A stretch of 64,000 bases of DNA from Pseudoalteromonas sp. 0303. GTDB lineage: Bacteria; Pseudomonadota; Gammaproteobacteria; Enterobacterales; Alteromonadaceae. The stretch lies in assembly GCF_013349995.1 (NCBI RefSeq), contig NZ_JABVXF010000007.1, forward strand, positions 96,481 to 160,480, in the 5' to 3' direction. Positions 48,179 through 57,659 of this stretch are shown piece by piece (positions within the stretch are counted from its first letter, which is position 1; each line of letters opens with the position of its first letter). The notes under the pieces were generated by a model. It searched no databases. It saw only the letters and a program-made list of their open reading frames with translations, and was not told the origin of the DNA. The translations under genes were made by a program, and so were the position numbers.

Positions 48179-48790
48179 TTATTCTGCAGCGTCTTCTGAA
48201 GCTTCTTCTTCAGCTGGAGCTGCTTTGTTAGCTTTAACAGTAACAACTGACTGATCGTGATCAGCGCCTTTAGTTAGCTCAACAGATGCAACACCTGAAG
48301 GAAGTTTAAGGTCAGAAAGGTGGATTGAATCACCAGCTACTAAATCTGAAACGTTAACTTCAACGAACTCAGGAAGTGCTTTAGGAAGACACGTGATTTC
48401 GATTTCAGTTAATTGGTGAACAACAGTGTTACCAGCTTTAGTTACTTTCTCTTCACCGATGAAGTGTACAGGCACTTTAGTGTGAAGTTTGTGAGTAGCA
48501 TCTACACGTTGGAAGTCTAAGTGAGTGATCTTAGGCTTGTACGGGTGACGTTGAATATCTTTAAGGATAGCTTCAACTGACTCGCCACCGATGTTTAAAG
48601 TAAGGATGTGCGTGTAGAAACCTTCGTCTTCTTGCGCTTTGATCATATCTTTGTGTGCAAGAACGATTGATGCAGCTTCTTTGTCAGCACCGTAAAGGAT
48701 TGCAGGAACTTTATCTTCACGGCGTAGGCGGCGGCTCGCACCAGTACCTGTTTCTGTACGTAATTCTGCATTGTAAGTGTAAGTTGACAT
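48179..48790 (-). CDS. rplY: 50S ribosomal protein L25, CTC-type
   Basis: The ATG at 48790 is chosen because GGAGACATT provides a near-perfect ribosome site and the product then starts MSTYTYNAELRTETGTGASR. An upstream in-frame extension is non-coding leader. The product is 203 residues: an N-terminal L25 5S-rRNA-binding domain (about 1-95) and a C-terminal TL5/CTC beta domain, then an acidic Ala/Glu tail. E. coli L25 has only the first domain. A ribosomal stress-protein role is known for CTC homologues. Confidence 0.95.
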   Translation of the reverse strand: MSTYTYNAELRTETGTGASRRLRREDKVPAILYGADKEAASIVLAHKDMIKAQEDEGFYTHILTLNIGGESVEAILKDIQRHPYKPKITHLDFQRVDATHKLHTKVPVHFIGEEKVTKAGNTVVHQLTEIEITCLPKALPEFVEVNVSDLVAGDSIHLSDLKLPSGVASVELTKGADHDQSVVTVKANKAAPAEEEASEDAAE

Positions 48791-48855
48791 AATGTCTCCA
48801 ATAATTAATAGTCTTAGGGCCTTTGCGACCAAGGTCCCCAGCCAAAAGGCGCGCT

Positions 48856-48864
48856 ATCATACCA
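48856..48864 (-). promoter_or_regulatory. Extended -10 promoter of rplY
   Basis: Leftward, TGGTATGAT forms an extended -10 element followed by the GC-rich discriminator AGCGCGCC. No -35 is recognisable, and a CCCC/GGGG hairpin fills the spacer. Initiation would be about 60 bp upstream of the ATG, between the prs terminator and rplY. Confidence 0.45.
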
Positions 48865-48894
48865 CCCCTTTCGGGGAAAATAAATAACGACTAC

Positions 48895-48923
48895 AAAAAA
48901 AGCACCTAAGCGGTGCTTTTTTT
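48895..48923 (-). terminator. Terminator of prs
   Basis: Leftward, GCACC/GGTGC arms extended by A/T pairs are followed by seven T's, 20 bp after the prs stop. Confidence 0.85.
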
Positions 48924-48942
48924 AGTATTGCAGTAATGTTGA

Positions 48943-49890
48943 TTAGTGTTCAAACATCGCTGAAATAGATTCTTCGTTGCTGATACGACGGATTGTTTCA
49001 GCAAGCATATCTGCAAGTGTAAGCACTTTGATTTTATCAATTGCTTTAAGCTCATCAGATAGTGTGATTGAGTCAGTTACGATAACTTCGTCAATAACTG
49101 AGTTACGAATGTTCTCAGCTGCATTACCTGAAAGTACAGGGTGAGTAGCATAAGCAAATACGCGTTTTGCACCGTGTTCTTTAAGCGCTGCTGCTGCTTT
49201 ACATAAAGTGCCACCGGTATCGATCATGTCATCAACGATGATACAGTCACGACCTTCAACGTCACCAATAATGTGCATTACTTGTGAAACGTTTGCTTGT
49301 GGACGACGCTTGTCGATAATAGCAAGGTCTGTGTCGTTTAATAGCTTAGCGATTGCACGAGCTCGAACAACACCACCGATATCAGGAGAAACAACAACAA
49401 CGTCATCGAAGTCGCGTTCTTTCATATCTTCAAGTAGAACTGGGCTACCAAATACGTTATCAACTGGTACGTCGAAGAAACCTTGGATTTGTTCTGCGTG
49501 TAAATCAACCGTTAGAACGCGGTCAACACCAACACTTGAAAGGAAATCTGCAACTACTTTAGCTGTAATTGGTACACGAGCAGAACGCACGCGGCGGTCT
49601 TGACGTGAATAACCAAAGTAAGGGATAACGGCAGTAATACGTCCAGCAGACGCACGACGTAGGGCATCAACCATAACGATAAGCTCCATTAAGTTATCGT
49701 TAGTAGGGTTACAGGTTGATTGGACAATGAAAACGTCAGAGCCACGAACATTTTCATTAATTTGAACACTGATCTCACCGTCACTAAAACGGCCAACAAC
49801 AGCATCGCCTAATTCAATATACAAACGTTTTGCAACTTTTTGAGCTAGCTCAGGTGTTGCGTTACCAGCGAAGAGCTTCATGTCAGGCAC
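48943..49890 (-). CDS. prs: Ribose-phosphate pyrophosphokinase
   Basis: The 315-residue enzyme makes PRPP for nucleotide, histidine, tryptophan and NAD synthesis. The PRPP-binding loop [14 protein letters not shown] (about 215-228) and the ATP-site [16 protein letters not shown] flexible loop are intact. N-terminal [17 protein letters not shown] matches the family. It follows ispE by 79 bases on the same strand. Confidence 0.98.
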   Translation of the reverse strand: MPDMKLFAGNATPELAQKVAKRLYIELGDAVVGRFSDGEISVQINENVRGSDVFIVQSTCNPTNDNLMELIVMVDALRRASAGRITAVIPYFGYSRQDRRVRSARVPITAKVVADFLSSVGVDRVLTVDLHAEQIQGFFDVPVDNVFGSPVLLEDMKERDFDDVVVVSPDIGGVVRARAIAKLLNDTDLAIIDKRRPQANVSQVMHIIGDVEGRDCIIVDDMIDTGGTLCKAAAALKEHGAKRVFAYATHPVLSGNAAENIRNSVIDEVIVTDSITLSDELKAIDKIKVLTLADMLAETIRRISNEESISAMFEH

Positions 49891-49969
49891 GGTAGGGTTC
49901 CTCAGGCACTGAATTTTGGGACTAACAGGCTATGGTAGGCACCAAAGCAGGTTAACATTTACTTGTACG

Positions 49970-50836
49970 TTACTTCATTTCAAAGTGAGCATTTAATGCT
50001 GTATGAGCAGGAGAAAGTGTAGCACTACTTGCAACAAAACCTGTCCATTTTTCTGGTAATTGAGCTAAAACTTGTTGTGCTTGTGCCTCGGTTGAAAACT
50101 CAGCAAAGCAGCAAGCGCCTGTACCAGTCATCTTTGACGGGGCGTATTTTAGCAACCACTGCAGGGCTTTTTCAACCTCGGGGCAGAGCTTTTTAACTAA
50201 AGCCTCACAATCATTGCCTAAATTTTCTGTTTGCCAGTCTGCTTTTAGCTTAGGTGTGTCGCGCTTTAAATCTGGGTGGGTAAAAATTTTCGCGGTGCTC
50301 ACATGCTGCCCTGGATGCACCACACAGAACCAACTTTGCGGTAATTCAACATTTTCTAGTTGCTCGCCAATCCCATGCGCAATGGCAGTGTGACCATTTA
50401 TAAATACTGGTACATCAGCGCCTAATTTCACCCCAAGCTCTGCTAATTCTGTAAGTGATAAATCACAGCCCCATAGTTTATTAAGAGCAAGTAGGGTAGT
50501 GGCGGCATCAGATGAGCCACCGCCAACACCACCGCCCATAGGTAAACGTTTTAATAGCTTTATTGAAGCGCCTTGTTGGCAATTACAGTGTTGTTGTAAT
50601 AAACGGGCTGCTTTATATATAAGGTTATCTGCAAGCTCAATACCGTTTGTATCACCTGTTACAGAAATATCTGGCTCGTTACTAACCGTAAATGTTAAGT
50701 CATCACCAAACTCTAAAAAGGTAAATAAGGTTTCGAGTTCATGGTAGCCATCTTCACGGCGACCATTTATATGAAGGAATAAATTAAGTTTTGCAGGTGC
50801 TATAAGAGTTAGCGGGGCGGTTGAAGTGTGTGTCAT
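49970..50836 (-). CDS. ispE: 4-diphosphocytidyl-2-C-methyl-D-erythritol kinase
   Basis: The ATG at 50836 gives 288 residues starting MTHTSTAPLTLIAPAKLNLF. This GHMP kinase catalyses the fourth step of the MEP isoprenoid pathway. PAKLNLFLHINGRREDGYHE and the glycine-rich ATP loop LPMGGGVGGGSSDAAT are diagnostic. The ATG comes two bases after the lolB stop, so translation is coupled. A TTG six codons upstream would overlap lolB and is not preferred. Confidence 0.95.
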   Translation of the reverse strand: MTHTSTAPLTLIAPAKLNLFLHINGRREDGYHELETLFTFLEFGDDLTFTVSNEPDISVTGDTNGIELADNLIYKAARLLQQHCNCQQGASIKLLKRLPMGGGVGGGSSDAATTLLALNKLWGCDLSLTELAELGVKLGADVPVFINGHTAIAHGIGEQLENVELPQSWFCVVHPGQHVSTAKIFTHPDLKRDTPKLKADWQTENLGNDCEALVKKLCPEVEKALQWLLKYAPSKMTGTGACCFAEFSTEAQAQQVLAQLPEKWTGFVASSATLSPAHTALNAHFEMK

Positions 50837-50838
50837 GA

Positions 50839-51447
50839 TTAATTTAACTGCCAATCATTAAGTTGAATTTTAATACGAATTTTATTGTTTTTAAGGCTTA
50901 GCTTAACAGGAAGCCAATAACCATCTTGTTTGATGTAATCTGAATAGGTAATCTGCCACTGTTGACCATTGTGAGCTTGCCAAACAAGACTTTTTAAACG
51001 GCCTTGCTCATCATAGCTGGCTTGATCGTTCTCGACAGTGCCTTTTAGCCATTTTGCGGCATTATCCAATGGGATTGAAAAACCGGTTAAACGATATAAC
51101 AACATTGATGCATCACGGTCGGTATAAACATTGTCGTCATACTCAAGTTCAGCACCTTGTGCATTTTGTTTTAAAGACAAAATGCGGGTACCAATAAAAC
51201 TGGTAAGTACCATGTCACTGTATTGCTCATCATGTTGCCAATTTAAATTGGCTGACTGGCGCTGCTCTGTACTAATAAATGCCATTTTGCCTTGCACTTG
51301 CCATTGAGCTTGTTGTTCTAATCGGCTTTTCCAGTCAGGATAAATGTAATCAACTGTTGAAATTTTTTGCGCGCAACCGCCGATAAATAAAAAAAACATG
51401 AATAAAATCAAATATTGTTTAATCAAATGTCGTTCCTTACTTTCCAT
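50839..51447 (-). CDS. lolB: Outer-membrane lipoprotein receptor LolB
   Basis: The ATG at 51447 gives 202 residues: MESKERHLIKQYLILFMFFL, then lipobox FIGGC. LolB receives lipoproteins from LolA and inserts them in the outer membrane. The core reads WQVQGKMAFISTEQRQSANLNWQH. A longer frame reaching into the hemA leader lacks a signal peptide at its start and is rejected. The order lolB-ispE-prs with divergent hemA is the standard gammaproteobacterial layout. Confidence 0.94.
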   Translation of the reverse strand: MESKERHLIKQYLILFMFFLFIGGCAQKISTVDYIYPDWKSRLEQQAQWQVQGKMAFISTEQRQSANLNWQHDEQYSDMVLTSFIGTRILSLKQNAQGAELEYDDNVYTDRDASMLLYRLTGFSIPLDNAAKWLKGTVENDQASYDEQGRLKSLVWQAHNGQQWQITYSDYIKQDGYWLPVKLSLKNNKIRIKIQLNDWQLN

Positions 51448-51509
51448 ATTCCGCTGATTTTTGGTAAAATTAATGCCTTTACAGCTGGGCTTAGCAATAT
51501 TTGGTACAT

Positions 51510-52766
51510 ATGACCATCGTAGCACTTGGTATAAATCACAAAACCGCATCCGTAGAATTACGCGAAAAAGTCGCGTTTTCGCCTGAGCAAATGTCTGAGG
51601 CGTTACAGCAATTAAGTGGTCATGCGCATTTTAATGAAGCGGTTATTGTTTCGACCTGCAACCGAACTGAAATCTATTGTAGCCTTGCCGAGCGTAATTC
51701 CCAAACCTTGTTGCACTGGTTAGCCAGTTTCCATGGTTTGGATGAACAAGAACTGAGCAACAATATCTATTACCATGAAGATCACGAAGCAATTAATCAC
51801 TTAATGCGGGTGTCTTGTGGTCTAGATTCGTTAGTACTTGGCGAGCCGCAAATTTTAGGGCAAATAAAACAAGCCTACCATAATGCAAAAACTCACGATG
51901 CCATTGGTGTAACCTTTGACCGCTTGTTTCAAAAAACATTTTCTGTTGCAAAACAAGTTCGTACCGAAACTGACATTGGTGCCAGCGCTGTATCTGTTGC
52001 CTATGCCGCGGTTAATCTTGCGAAACATATTTACGGCAAACTAGATAAAACTAATGTACTGCTAATTGGTGCAGGTGAGACGATTGAACTAGTTGCTAAG
52101 CACTTATACCAAAACGATCCGCAAAAAATCACGGTGGCAAATCGTACTATTGAACGCGCTAAAACCTTAGCCAGTGAGGTTAACGCGGATGTGATTGCGC
52201 TTGCCCAGTTACCTGAGCGTTTACACGACGCCGATATTGTTATTAGTTCAACCGCCAGTACCTTGCCTATTATTGGTAAAGGGGTTGTAGAACAGGCGTT
52301 GAAAAAGCGCCGCCACAAACCAATGTTATTTATCGATATTGCGGTACCGCGTGATATCGAAAGCCAAGTAGGCGAATTAGATGCTGCCTATTTGTATTCA
52401 GTTGATGACTTACAAGCCATAGTAAGCGAGAATATCGCCGCCCGTGAGCAGGCTGCGGAGCAAGCGCAAGCTATTATTCGCTCACGTACCGATGAATTTG
52501 CTATGTGGTTGCGTTCACTCGATTCGGTGGATCTTATTCGCCATTATCGCAACGATGTACAAGATATAAAGTCAGAACTTGTCGAAAAAGCCCTTGGCCA
52601 GCTACAAGCAGGTAAAGAGGCAGAAAAAGTAATACTCGAGTTGGCAAACAAACTGACCAACCGCTTGATGCACGCACCTACCCGTGCCATTCAAGATGCT
52701 GCTAAAAAAGGTGAAGCAGCGGAGTTAAGCCAATTAAAGAAAATGTTAGGTATTGATCAGGAATAG
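51510..52766 (+). CDS. hemA: Glutamyl-tRNA reductase
   Basis: With the ATG at 51510 the product is 418 residues starting MTIVALGINHKTASVELRE. It reduces Glu-tRNA to glutamate-1-semialdehyde, the first step of tetrapyrrole synthesis. Nucleophile Cys50 lies in STCNRTEIYC, the NADPH site is GAGETIELVAKHL, and the C-terminal dimerisation helices follow. A TTG three codons upstream is not preferred. TAAAAT at 51465 may be its -10 box. It leads hemA-prfA-prmC. Confidence 0.97.
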   Translation: MTIVALGINHKTASVELREKVAFSPEQMSEALQQLSGHAHFNEAVIVSTCNRTEIYCSLAERNSQTLLHWLASFHGLDEQELSNNIYYHEDHEAINHLMRVSCGLDSLVLGEPQILGQIKQAYHNAKTHDAIGVTFDRLFQKTFSVAKQVRTETDIGASAVSVAYAAVNLAKHIYGKLDKTNVLLIGAGETIELVAKHLYQNDPQKITVANRTIERAKTLASEVNADVIALAQLPERLHDADIVISSTASTLPIIGKGVVEQALKKRRHKPMLFIDIAVPRDIESQVGELDAAYLYSVDDLQAIVSENIAAREQAAEQAQAIIRSRTDEFAMWLRSLDSVDLIRHYRNDVQDIKSELVEKALGQLQAGKEAEKVILELANKLTNRLMHAPTRAIQDAAKKGEAAELSQLKKMLGIDQE

Positions 52767-52773
52767 TCGTTAA

Positions 52774-53859
52774 ATGAAAGAGTCTGTTTATAGAAAATTA
52801 GAAACCTTAGTTGAGCGTTATGAGGAAGTGCAAGCGCTACTAAGCGACCCCTCTGTGATCAGCGACCAAAATCGCTTTCGTGCCTTATCTAAAGAATACT
52901 CAGAATTAGAAGAAATCGTAAAAGCATTTTTAGCGTACCAACAAGCGCAAGATGATGTTGCTACAGCAGAAGAAATGTTAAAAGACTCTGATCCTGATAT
53001 GCGTGAAATGGCGCAAGAAGAATACAAAGAAGCAAAAGCACAAATTATTGCATTAGAAGATGAAATCCAAATTCTAATGCTACCAAAAGACCCTAAAGAC
53101 AATAATAACGTCTATTTAGAGGTTCGTGCCGGTACTGGTGGTGATGAAGCTGCTATTTTCGCAGGTGACTTATTCCGTATGTACAGCCGCTACGCTGAAA
53201 CTAAAAAGTGGAAAGTAGAGGTAGTAAGTACTAACGAAGGTGAGCACGGCGGTTATAAAGAAGTCATTGCGCATATCTCTGGCGAAGGCGTGTATGGTCA
53301 GCTTAAGTTTGAATCAGGTGCGCACCGTGTACAACGTGTACCAGAGACTGAGTCGCAAGGCCGTGTTCATACCTCAGCTTGTACTGTAGCCGTTATGGCA
53401 GAAATTCCTGAAGCGGAAGCAATTGAAATTAACCCTGCTGATATCAAAGTCGATACTTTCCGTGCATCGGGTGCCGGTGGTCAGCACGTAAATAAAACTG
53501 ACTCAGCAATCCGTATTACACACATTCCAACGGGTGTGGTTGTAGAGTGTCAGGATGAGCGTTCACAGCATAAAAACCGTGCCAAAGCGATGTCTGTACT
53601 AGGTGCACGTTTACAACGAGCTGAAGATGAAAAGCGTCAAGCGGCTGAAGCGTCAGAACGTCGTAACCTAGTAGGTAGTGGTGACCGCTCTGAGCGTATT
53701 CGTACTTATAACTACCCGCAAGGTCGTATTACCGATCACCGTATTAATTTAACACTTTATCGTTTGAATGAAGTGGTTGCCGGTGATTTAGGAAGTGTTA
53801 TCGAACCTCTAATGCAAGAACACCAAGCTGACTTACTTGCTGCGATGGGCGATGAATAA
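52774..53859 (+). CDS. prfA: Peptide chain release factor 1
   Basis: The 361-residue RF1 reads UAA and UAG. The tripeptide anticodon PxT is Pro190-Glu-Thr192 ([13 protein letters not shown]), so the middle residue is Glu where E. coli has Ala. The catalytic GGQ is 235-237 ([13 protein letters not shown]). PrmC, encoded two bases downstream, methylates this Gln. Confidence 0.98.
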   Translation: MKESVYRKLETLVERYEEVQALLSDPSVISDQNRFRALSKEYSELEEIVKAFLAYQQAQDDVATAEEMLKDSDPDMREMAQEEYKEAKAQIIALEDEIQILMLPKDPKDNNNVYLEVRAGTGGDEAAIFAGDLFRMYSRYAETKKWKVEVVSTNEGEHGGYKEVIAHISGEGVYGQLKFESGAHRVQRVPETESQGRVHTSACTVAVMAEIPEAEAIEINPADIKVDTFRASGAGGQHVNKTDSAIRITHIPTGVVVECQDERSQHKNRAKAMSVLGARLQRAEDEKRQAAEASERRNLVGSGDRSERIRTYNYPQGRITDHRINLTLYRLNEVVAGDLGSVIEPLMQEHQADLLAAMGDE

Positions 53860-53861
53860 TC

Positions 53862-54704
53862 GTGCCGCAAAGCATTGAACAAGCAATTGTTGCTGCAACG
53901 GCGTTATTAACGCCTAGCAGTGACAGTGCTAAGTTAGACGCACAAGTCCTGTTATTATCCATTCTTGATAAACCTCGTAGCTACTTATTTACCTGGCCCG
54001 AAAAACAACTTACCGAACAGCAGCAACTTGATTTTGAACAAGCATGTCAGCGTCGTTTAAATGGTGAACCAGTTGCTCACATTGTTGGTTTCCGTGAATT
54101 TTGGAGTCTTCCTTTAAAGGTTAATCCAACAACTCTGATCCCAAGACCTGATACCGAAACGTTAGTTGAATATGCTTTAAGCCTTGAGTTACCTACTACT
54201 GCAAACGTGCTTGACTTAGGCACTGGCACAGGGGCAATTGCCTTGGCATTAGCCAGTGAAATGCCTAATTGGCAGGTGACAGGGGTTGATAGAGTGGCTG
54301 ATGCAGTTGAGCTTGCCAAAGAGAATAAACAACGACTCAATATTAACAACGCCACTTTTGCGTTGAGCAATTGGTTTAGTGCAGTAAGCACACAAAAGTT
54401 TGACCTAATTGTTAGCAATCCTCCGTATATTGAACATGATGATGAGCATTTAAGCCAAGGTGATGTTCGCTTTGAACCGCTCTCTGCATTAGTTGCAGAT
54501 GACGACGGTATGGCTGATATAAAACAAATTATTACTATCGCACGTGACTATTTAGCAACAAATGGCTATCTTTTAATTGAGCATGGCTACAAACAAAGTG
54601 TGAAGGTACAAGAATTTTTTGCACAAATGTCGTATAGCCATATACTTACAATTAAAGATCTTGGCGGTAATGACCGTGTAACGTTAGCACAATGGCCTAA
54701 ATAA
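53862..54704 (+). CDS. prmC: Release factor glutamine methyltransferase
   Basis: The 280-residue SAM-dependent enzyme methylates the GGQ glutamine of RF1 and RF2. The SAM motif VLDLGTGTGAIALAL (116-130) and catalytic NPPY (186-189) are present. The start is GTG, two bases after prfA, so it is coupled. It lies in the hemA-prfA-prmC unit. Confidence 0.97.
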   Translation: MPQSIEQAIVAATALLTPSSDSAKLDAQVLLLSILDKPRSYLFTWPEKQLTEQQQLDFEQACQRRLNGEPVAHIVGFREFWSLPLKVNPTTLIPRPDTETLVEYALSLELPTTANVLDLGTGTGAIALALASEMPNWQVTGVDRVADAVELAKENKQRLNINNATFALSNWFSAVSTQKFDLIVSNPPYIEHDDEHLSQGDVRFEPLSALVADDDGMADIKQIITIARDYLATNGYLLIEHGYKQSVKVQEFFAQMSYSHILTIKDLGGNDRVTLAQWPK

Positions 54705-54749
54705 CAATTAAGTGCACTGTGCGTACATAGCCTTTGAGGATCCCATAGA

Positions 54750-56288
54750 ATGGATGATTTTTTGTTTTCGGATGAAGCACTTGATGAAGTAAATGAGGTG
54801 GTTCAGGGTAGTTGGAAAGTCATCGTCGTAGATGACGAGCCAGAAGTACATGCCGTAACAAAGCTTGCGTTGAGTGACTTTGAATTTCAAGATAAACGTT
54901 TAGAGTTTATTAGCGCCTATTCGGGTGAAGAAGCCAAGCAGGTTATTCAACAGCATCCAGATGCGGCTATCGTATTACTCGATGTGGTTATGGAAACCGA
55001 CGATGCAGGTCTCAAAGTCGCTAAGTTTATTCGCGAAACCGCAAAAAATAATCACATTCGTATCATTCTTCGTACAGGCCAGCCTGGGCAAGCGCCAGAG
55101 CGTCAAGTTATCGTTAATTACGATATCAATGACTACAAATCAAAGACTGAATTAACAGCACAAAAACTATTCACTGTGGTGATGTCGAGCTTACGTTCTT
55201 ACCGTGACATTTTATCGATTGAGCAATCTCGCCAAGGCCTTGAAAAAATTATTAAAGCATCGCGAAATATTTTCTCGACTCATTCACTAGAGAGCTTTAT
55301 TGAAGGGGTGATGCAGCAACTTACCTCATTGCTAGGTACTGTTGATCAAGCTATGTATGCAACAAGTTTAGTTGCCAGTAACCCGCAAGATAACCAAAAG
55401 AAGCTTGTGGTTTTTTCAGGGCGAGGTGAGTTTGAACGCAGTGAAGGCAAGGCGATTGAAGAAGTGCTCGATGAGGAGCAATTACAAGCCTGCCAACAAG
55501 CACTGAGCGAAAAAACCATCGTCTACCGTGAAAACTATTTATTTGCTTATTGCTGTAGTGAATGTAATCACAACTCGATGTTATTTATTTCCGGTATCCC
55601 GAAGCATTTAACCGACACTCAGCGCCATTTGATTGAAATTTTCTCGCAAAATGTACAGCTGGCGTATGAAAATGTGCAGCTACAATCTGAAATTGAAGCA
55701 ACACAGCAAGAGTTAGTATTTAGACTTAGTGAAGCATTAGAGCAACGTTCAACAGAAACCGGTAATCATGTAAAACGTGTATCGCACATTTGTTATGAAC
55801 TTGCCATGGGCTATGGTCTATCAAAACGCGAAGCAGAGCTTATTCGCTTAGCTGCGCCACTGCATGATGTAGGCAAAGTGGGTATTCCTGATGCTATCTT
55901 AAATAAGCCTGGGCCTCTAACCGACGAAGAGTGGGCCATCATGCAACAGCATGCTGAAAAAGGTCATTTAATTTTAAAAGGCTCAAATCGTGACATTGTT
56001 AATACTGGGGCGATTATTGCGTTATCGCACCATGAGCGTTGGGATGGTTCAGGCTATCCGAAAGGTTTAAAAGGTGATGACATTCCAATTGCTGGTCGCA
56101 TTGTCGCTTTAGCTGATGTGTTTGATGCACTGCGCCATAAGCGCTGTTATAAAGAGCCGTGGTCACTTGACGATGTAGTTAAAGAAATTAATGCGCAACA
56201 GGGTAAACAATTTGATCCTAAGCTAATCGAAGTGTTTAATCAGCGTGTTAAAGAAATTGAAGACGTACTTGTACGTTATCCAGATTAA
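54750..56288 (+). CDS. Response regulator with DUF3369 and HD-GYP domains
   Basis: The 512-residue protein has a receiver domain (about 20-150) with the acidic pair DD28-29, phosphoacceptor Asp78 (VLLDVVMETDDAG) and Lys130 (NDYKSKTEL). A DUF3369 domain (about 155-310), possibly GAF-like, contains a cysteine cluster YCCSECNHN (267-275). A coiled coil leads into an HD-GYP domain (about 325-510), with His372-Asp373, HHERWDGSGYP (427-437) and a retained GYP. HD-GYP proteins degrade cyclic-di-GMP or cGAMP. No histidine kinase is adjacent. It is inserted between prmC and sirB2, which are neighbours in E. coli. Confidence 0.93.
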   Translation: MDDFLFSDEALDEVNEVVQGSWKVIVVDDEPEVHAVTKLALSDFEFQDKRLEFISAYSGEEAKQVIQQHPDAAIVLLDVVMETDDAGLKVAKFIRETAKNNHIRIILRTGQPGQAPERQVIVNYDINDYKSKTELTAQKLFTVVMSSLRSYRDILSIEQSRQGLEKIIKASRNIFSTHSLESFIEGVMQQLTSLLGTVDQAMYATSLVASNPQDNQKKLVVFSGRGEFERSEGKAIEEVLDEEQLQACQQALSEKTIVYRENYLFAYCCSECNHNSMLFISGIPKHLTDTQRHLIEIFSQNVQLAYENVQLQSEIEATQQELVFRLSEALEQRSTETGNHVKRVSHICYELAMGYGLSKREAELIRLAAPLHDVGKVGIPDAILNKPGPLTDEEWAIMQQHAEKGHLILKGSNRDIVNTGAIIALSHHERWDGSGYPKGLKGDDIPIAGRIVALADVFDALRHKRCYKEPWSLDDVVKEINAQQGKQFDPKLIEVFNQRVKEIEDVLVRYPD

Positions 56289-56309
56289 TTAAAATAAAAT
56301 TAGGGGCAT

Positions 56310-56684
56310 ATGGATTATTTAGCAGTAAAACATACTCACATGTTATTTGCCGTGTTGAGTATTATCTTATTTTACGTTCGTTCTTTTTCACGCTTAAAGA
56401 CGGGCGCTCTGGCAAAAAATAAAGTGGTGTTTATTGGCAGCCACAGTATCGACACCTTATTACTTGTTTCTGCCGTGGCATTGATTGTAATGGCAGGTTT
56501 TAACCCACTTGAACAATCTTGGTTATTAGAAAAGATAATCTTAGTGGTAGCTTATATTGTACTAGGTATTGTTGCAGCTAAGCAAAGCGCACAAAGCGCG
56601 AAGGTTATATTACTTGCTATAACCACGCTTATTTTATTAGCAATTGGTTATTTAGCGTCTGCAAAAACAGCACTTCTTTTATAA
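56310..56684 (+). CDS. sirB2: SirB2-family membrane protein
   Basis: The 124-residue protein has four predicted membrane helices and begins MDYLAVKHTHMLFAVLSIIL, typical of SirB2 (YchQ). The SirB name comes from an old Salmonella invasion-regulation locus; the biochemical role is unknown. It follows the HD-GYP gene by 21 bases and is ended by a hairpin terminator. Confidence 0.9.
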   Translation: MDYLAVKHTHMLFAVLSIILFYVRSFSRLKTGALAKNKVVFIGSHSIDTLLLVSAVALIVMAGFNPLEQSWLLEKIILVVAYIVLGIVAAKQSAQSAKVILLAITTLILLAIGYLASAKTALLL

Positions 56685-56695
56685 CAAATCTCTAG

Positions 56696-56733
56696 GCGGT
56701 ATTTGATGGCATTGGCTGTTGTACCGCTTTTTT
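56696..56733 (+). terminator. Terminator after sirB2
   Basis: GCGGTA and TACCGC arms with a 20-base loop are followed by a run of T's. It separates sirB2 from sirB1. Confidence 0.6.
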
Positions 56734-56751
56734 ATATCTAATCGCTCAGTA

Positions 56752-56781
56752 TTGGTAACTTAGGGCAAAAGTAGGTAAACT
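56752..56781 (+). promoter_or_regulatory. Putative sirB1 promoter
   Basis: TTGGTA (56752-56757) and TAAACT (56776-56781) are 18 bases apart, 36 bp before the sirB1 ATG and just after a terminator. This suggests sirB1-DUF819-kdsA is its own unit. Confidence 0.4.
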
Positions 56782-56816
56782 AGCTGTTCGTTTTTGAAAG
56801 AGATGTAGCAGTATAA

Positions 56817-57644
56817 ATGACCACCCCTTGGTTTGAAGATCAAAATGAATCCTATCAAGATGAGGCCTTTGACGCATTTTCTTCTAAAGTGCTTTATCGT
56901 TGTATCGACGCCGAATTAAAGTGGGACCAACAAGCTGATTTAACAGCCTGTTATGACACCCTTAATGAGCTTGAAAATACGGTAACAGCTCTTTGCGCTG
57001 AATTAAAAGAGCCACATGAGCGTCTCGATAAGTTACTTGATACCTTTTATCAGCAATGGCTGTTTAGCTCATCAAGCTTAAAAGTGCCTGAGTATACGTT
57101 AAATAGTTTTAGCTACACCATTACCATGCGCAGTGGCACACAAACCACGCTGGCAATTTTACTTTGTCATTTATTACAGCATGCTGAACTAGACGCCACA
57201 GTCACGCTTAGTCAGGGAGACGTGCACGTTCACGTTGGCATGAGTGATGAAGAAGGTTATTTAATTGAGCCAAGCACAGGTCAGCAGAGCTGGTATATAA
57301 CACCAGAGAATGCCTGTGAAGAAAATGGCGATGAGCAAGAACCGCTTGAACTGATTTTTGAAGAAGAGCTGTATAAGCTGTATCTAGCTCAACAAAAATG
57401 GTCGTTTATCAGCGAAAGTAAATTTGGCCATGCTTTGCATTGTGTAGAAATGCTGATGGAATTACTTGGTGATGACCCGTATGAGCGTCGTGACCGCGGC
57501 TATTTACTTAATCAGCTAGATTGCCCAAAAATGGCACGTGATGATTTGCAGTACTTTGTTAATGAGTGCCCAGATGATCCTGCTATCGAAGTTATTCAGC
57601 ATCAAATTGCTGAAATAGAAGACAACAATAATACACACCACTAA
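56817..57644 (+). CDS. sirB1: SirB1-family protein (transglutaminase-like plus TPR)
   Basis: The 275-residue protein has an N-terminal transglutaminase-like core (about 40-180: LNSFSYTITMRSGTQTTLAILLCHLL, VHVHVGMSDEEGYLIEPSTG). A C-terminal TPR-like segment follows (HALHCVEMLMELLGDDPYERRDRGYLLNQLDCPKMARDDL). The classical active-site Cys of the fold is not evident at the expected start of the core helix, where ILLCHLL is the nearest. Function is unknown. It lies upstream of kdsA as in E. coli, with a DUF819 gene inserted. Confidence 0.88.
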   Translation: MTTPWFEDQNESYQDEAFDAFSSKVLYRCIDAELKWDQQADLTACYDTLNELENTVTALCAELKEPHERLDKLLDTFYQQWLFSSSSLKVPEYTLNSFSYTITMRSGTQTTLAILLCHLLQHAELDATVTLSQGDVHVHVGMSDEEGYLIEPSTGQQSWYITPENACEENGDEQEPLELIFEEELYKLYLAQQKWSFISESKFGHALHCVEMLMELLGDDPYERRDRGYLLNQLDCPKMARDDLQYFVNECPDDPAIEVIQHQIAEIEDNNNTHH

Positions 57645-57659
57645 TTTAAAGGAACATTT

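Noticed and set aside
48791..48832. Longer L25 starting upstream of 48790
   Set aside because: The extension has no ribosome site, while ATG 48790 has GGAGACATT directly before it and matches the family N-terminus.
50839..51549. Longer LolB with 34 extra N-terminal residues
   Set aside because: The extension would push the lipoprotein signal inside the protein and overlap the hemA leader; the ATG at 51447 gives a proper lipobox.
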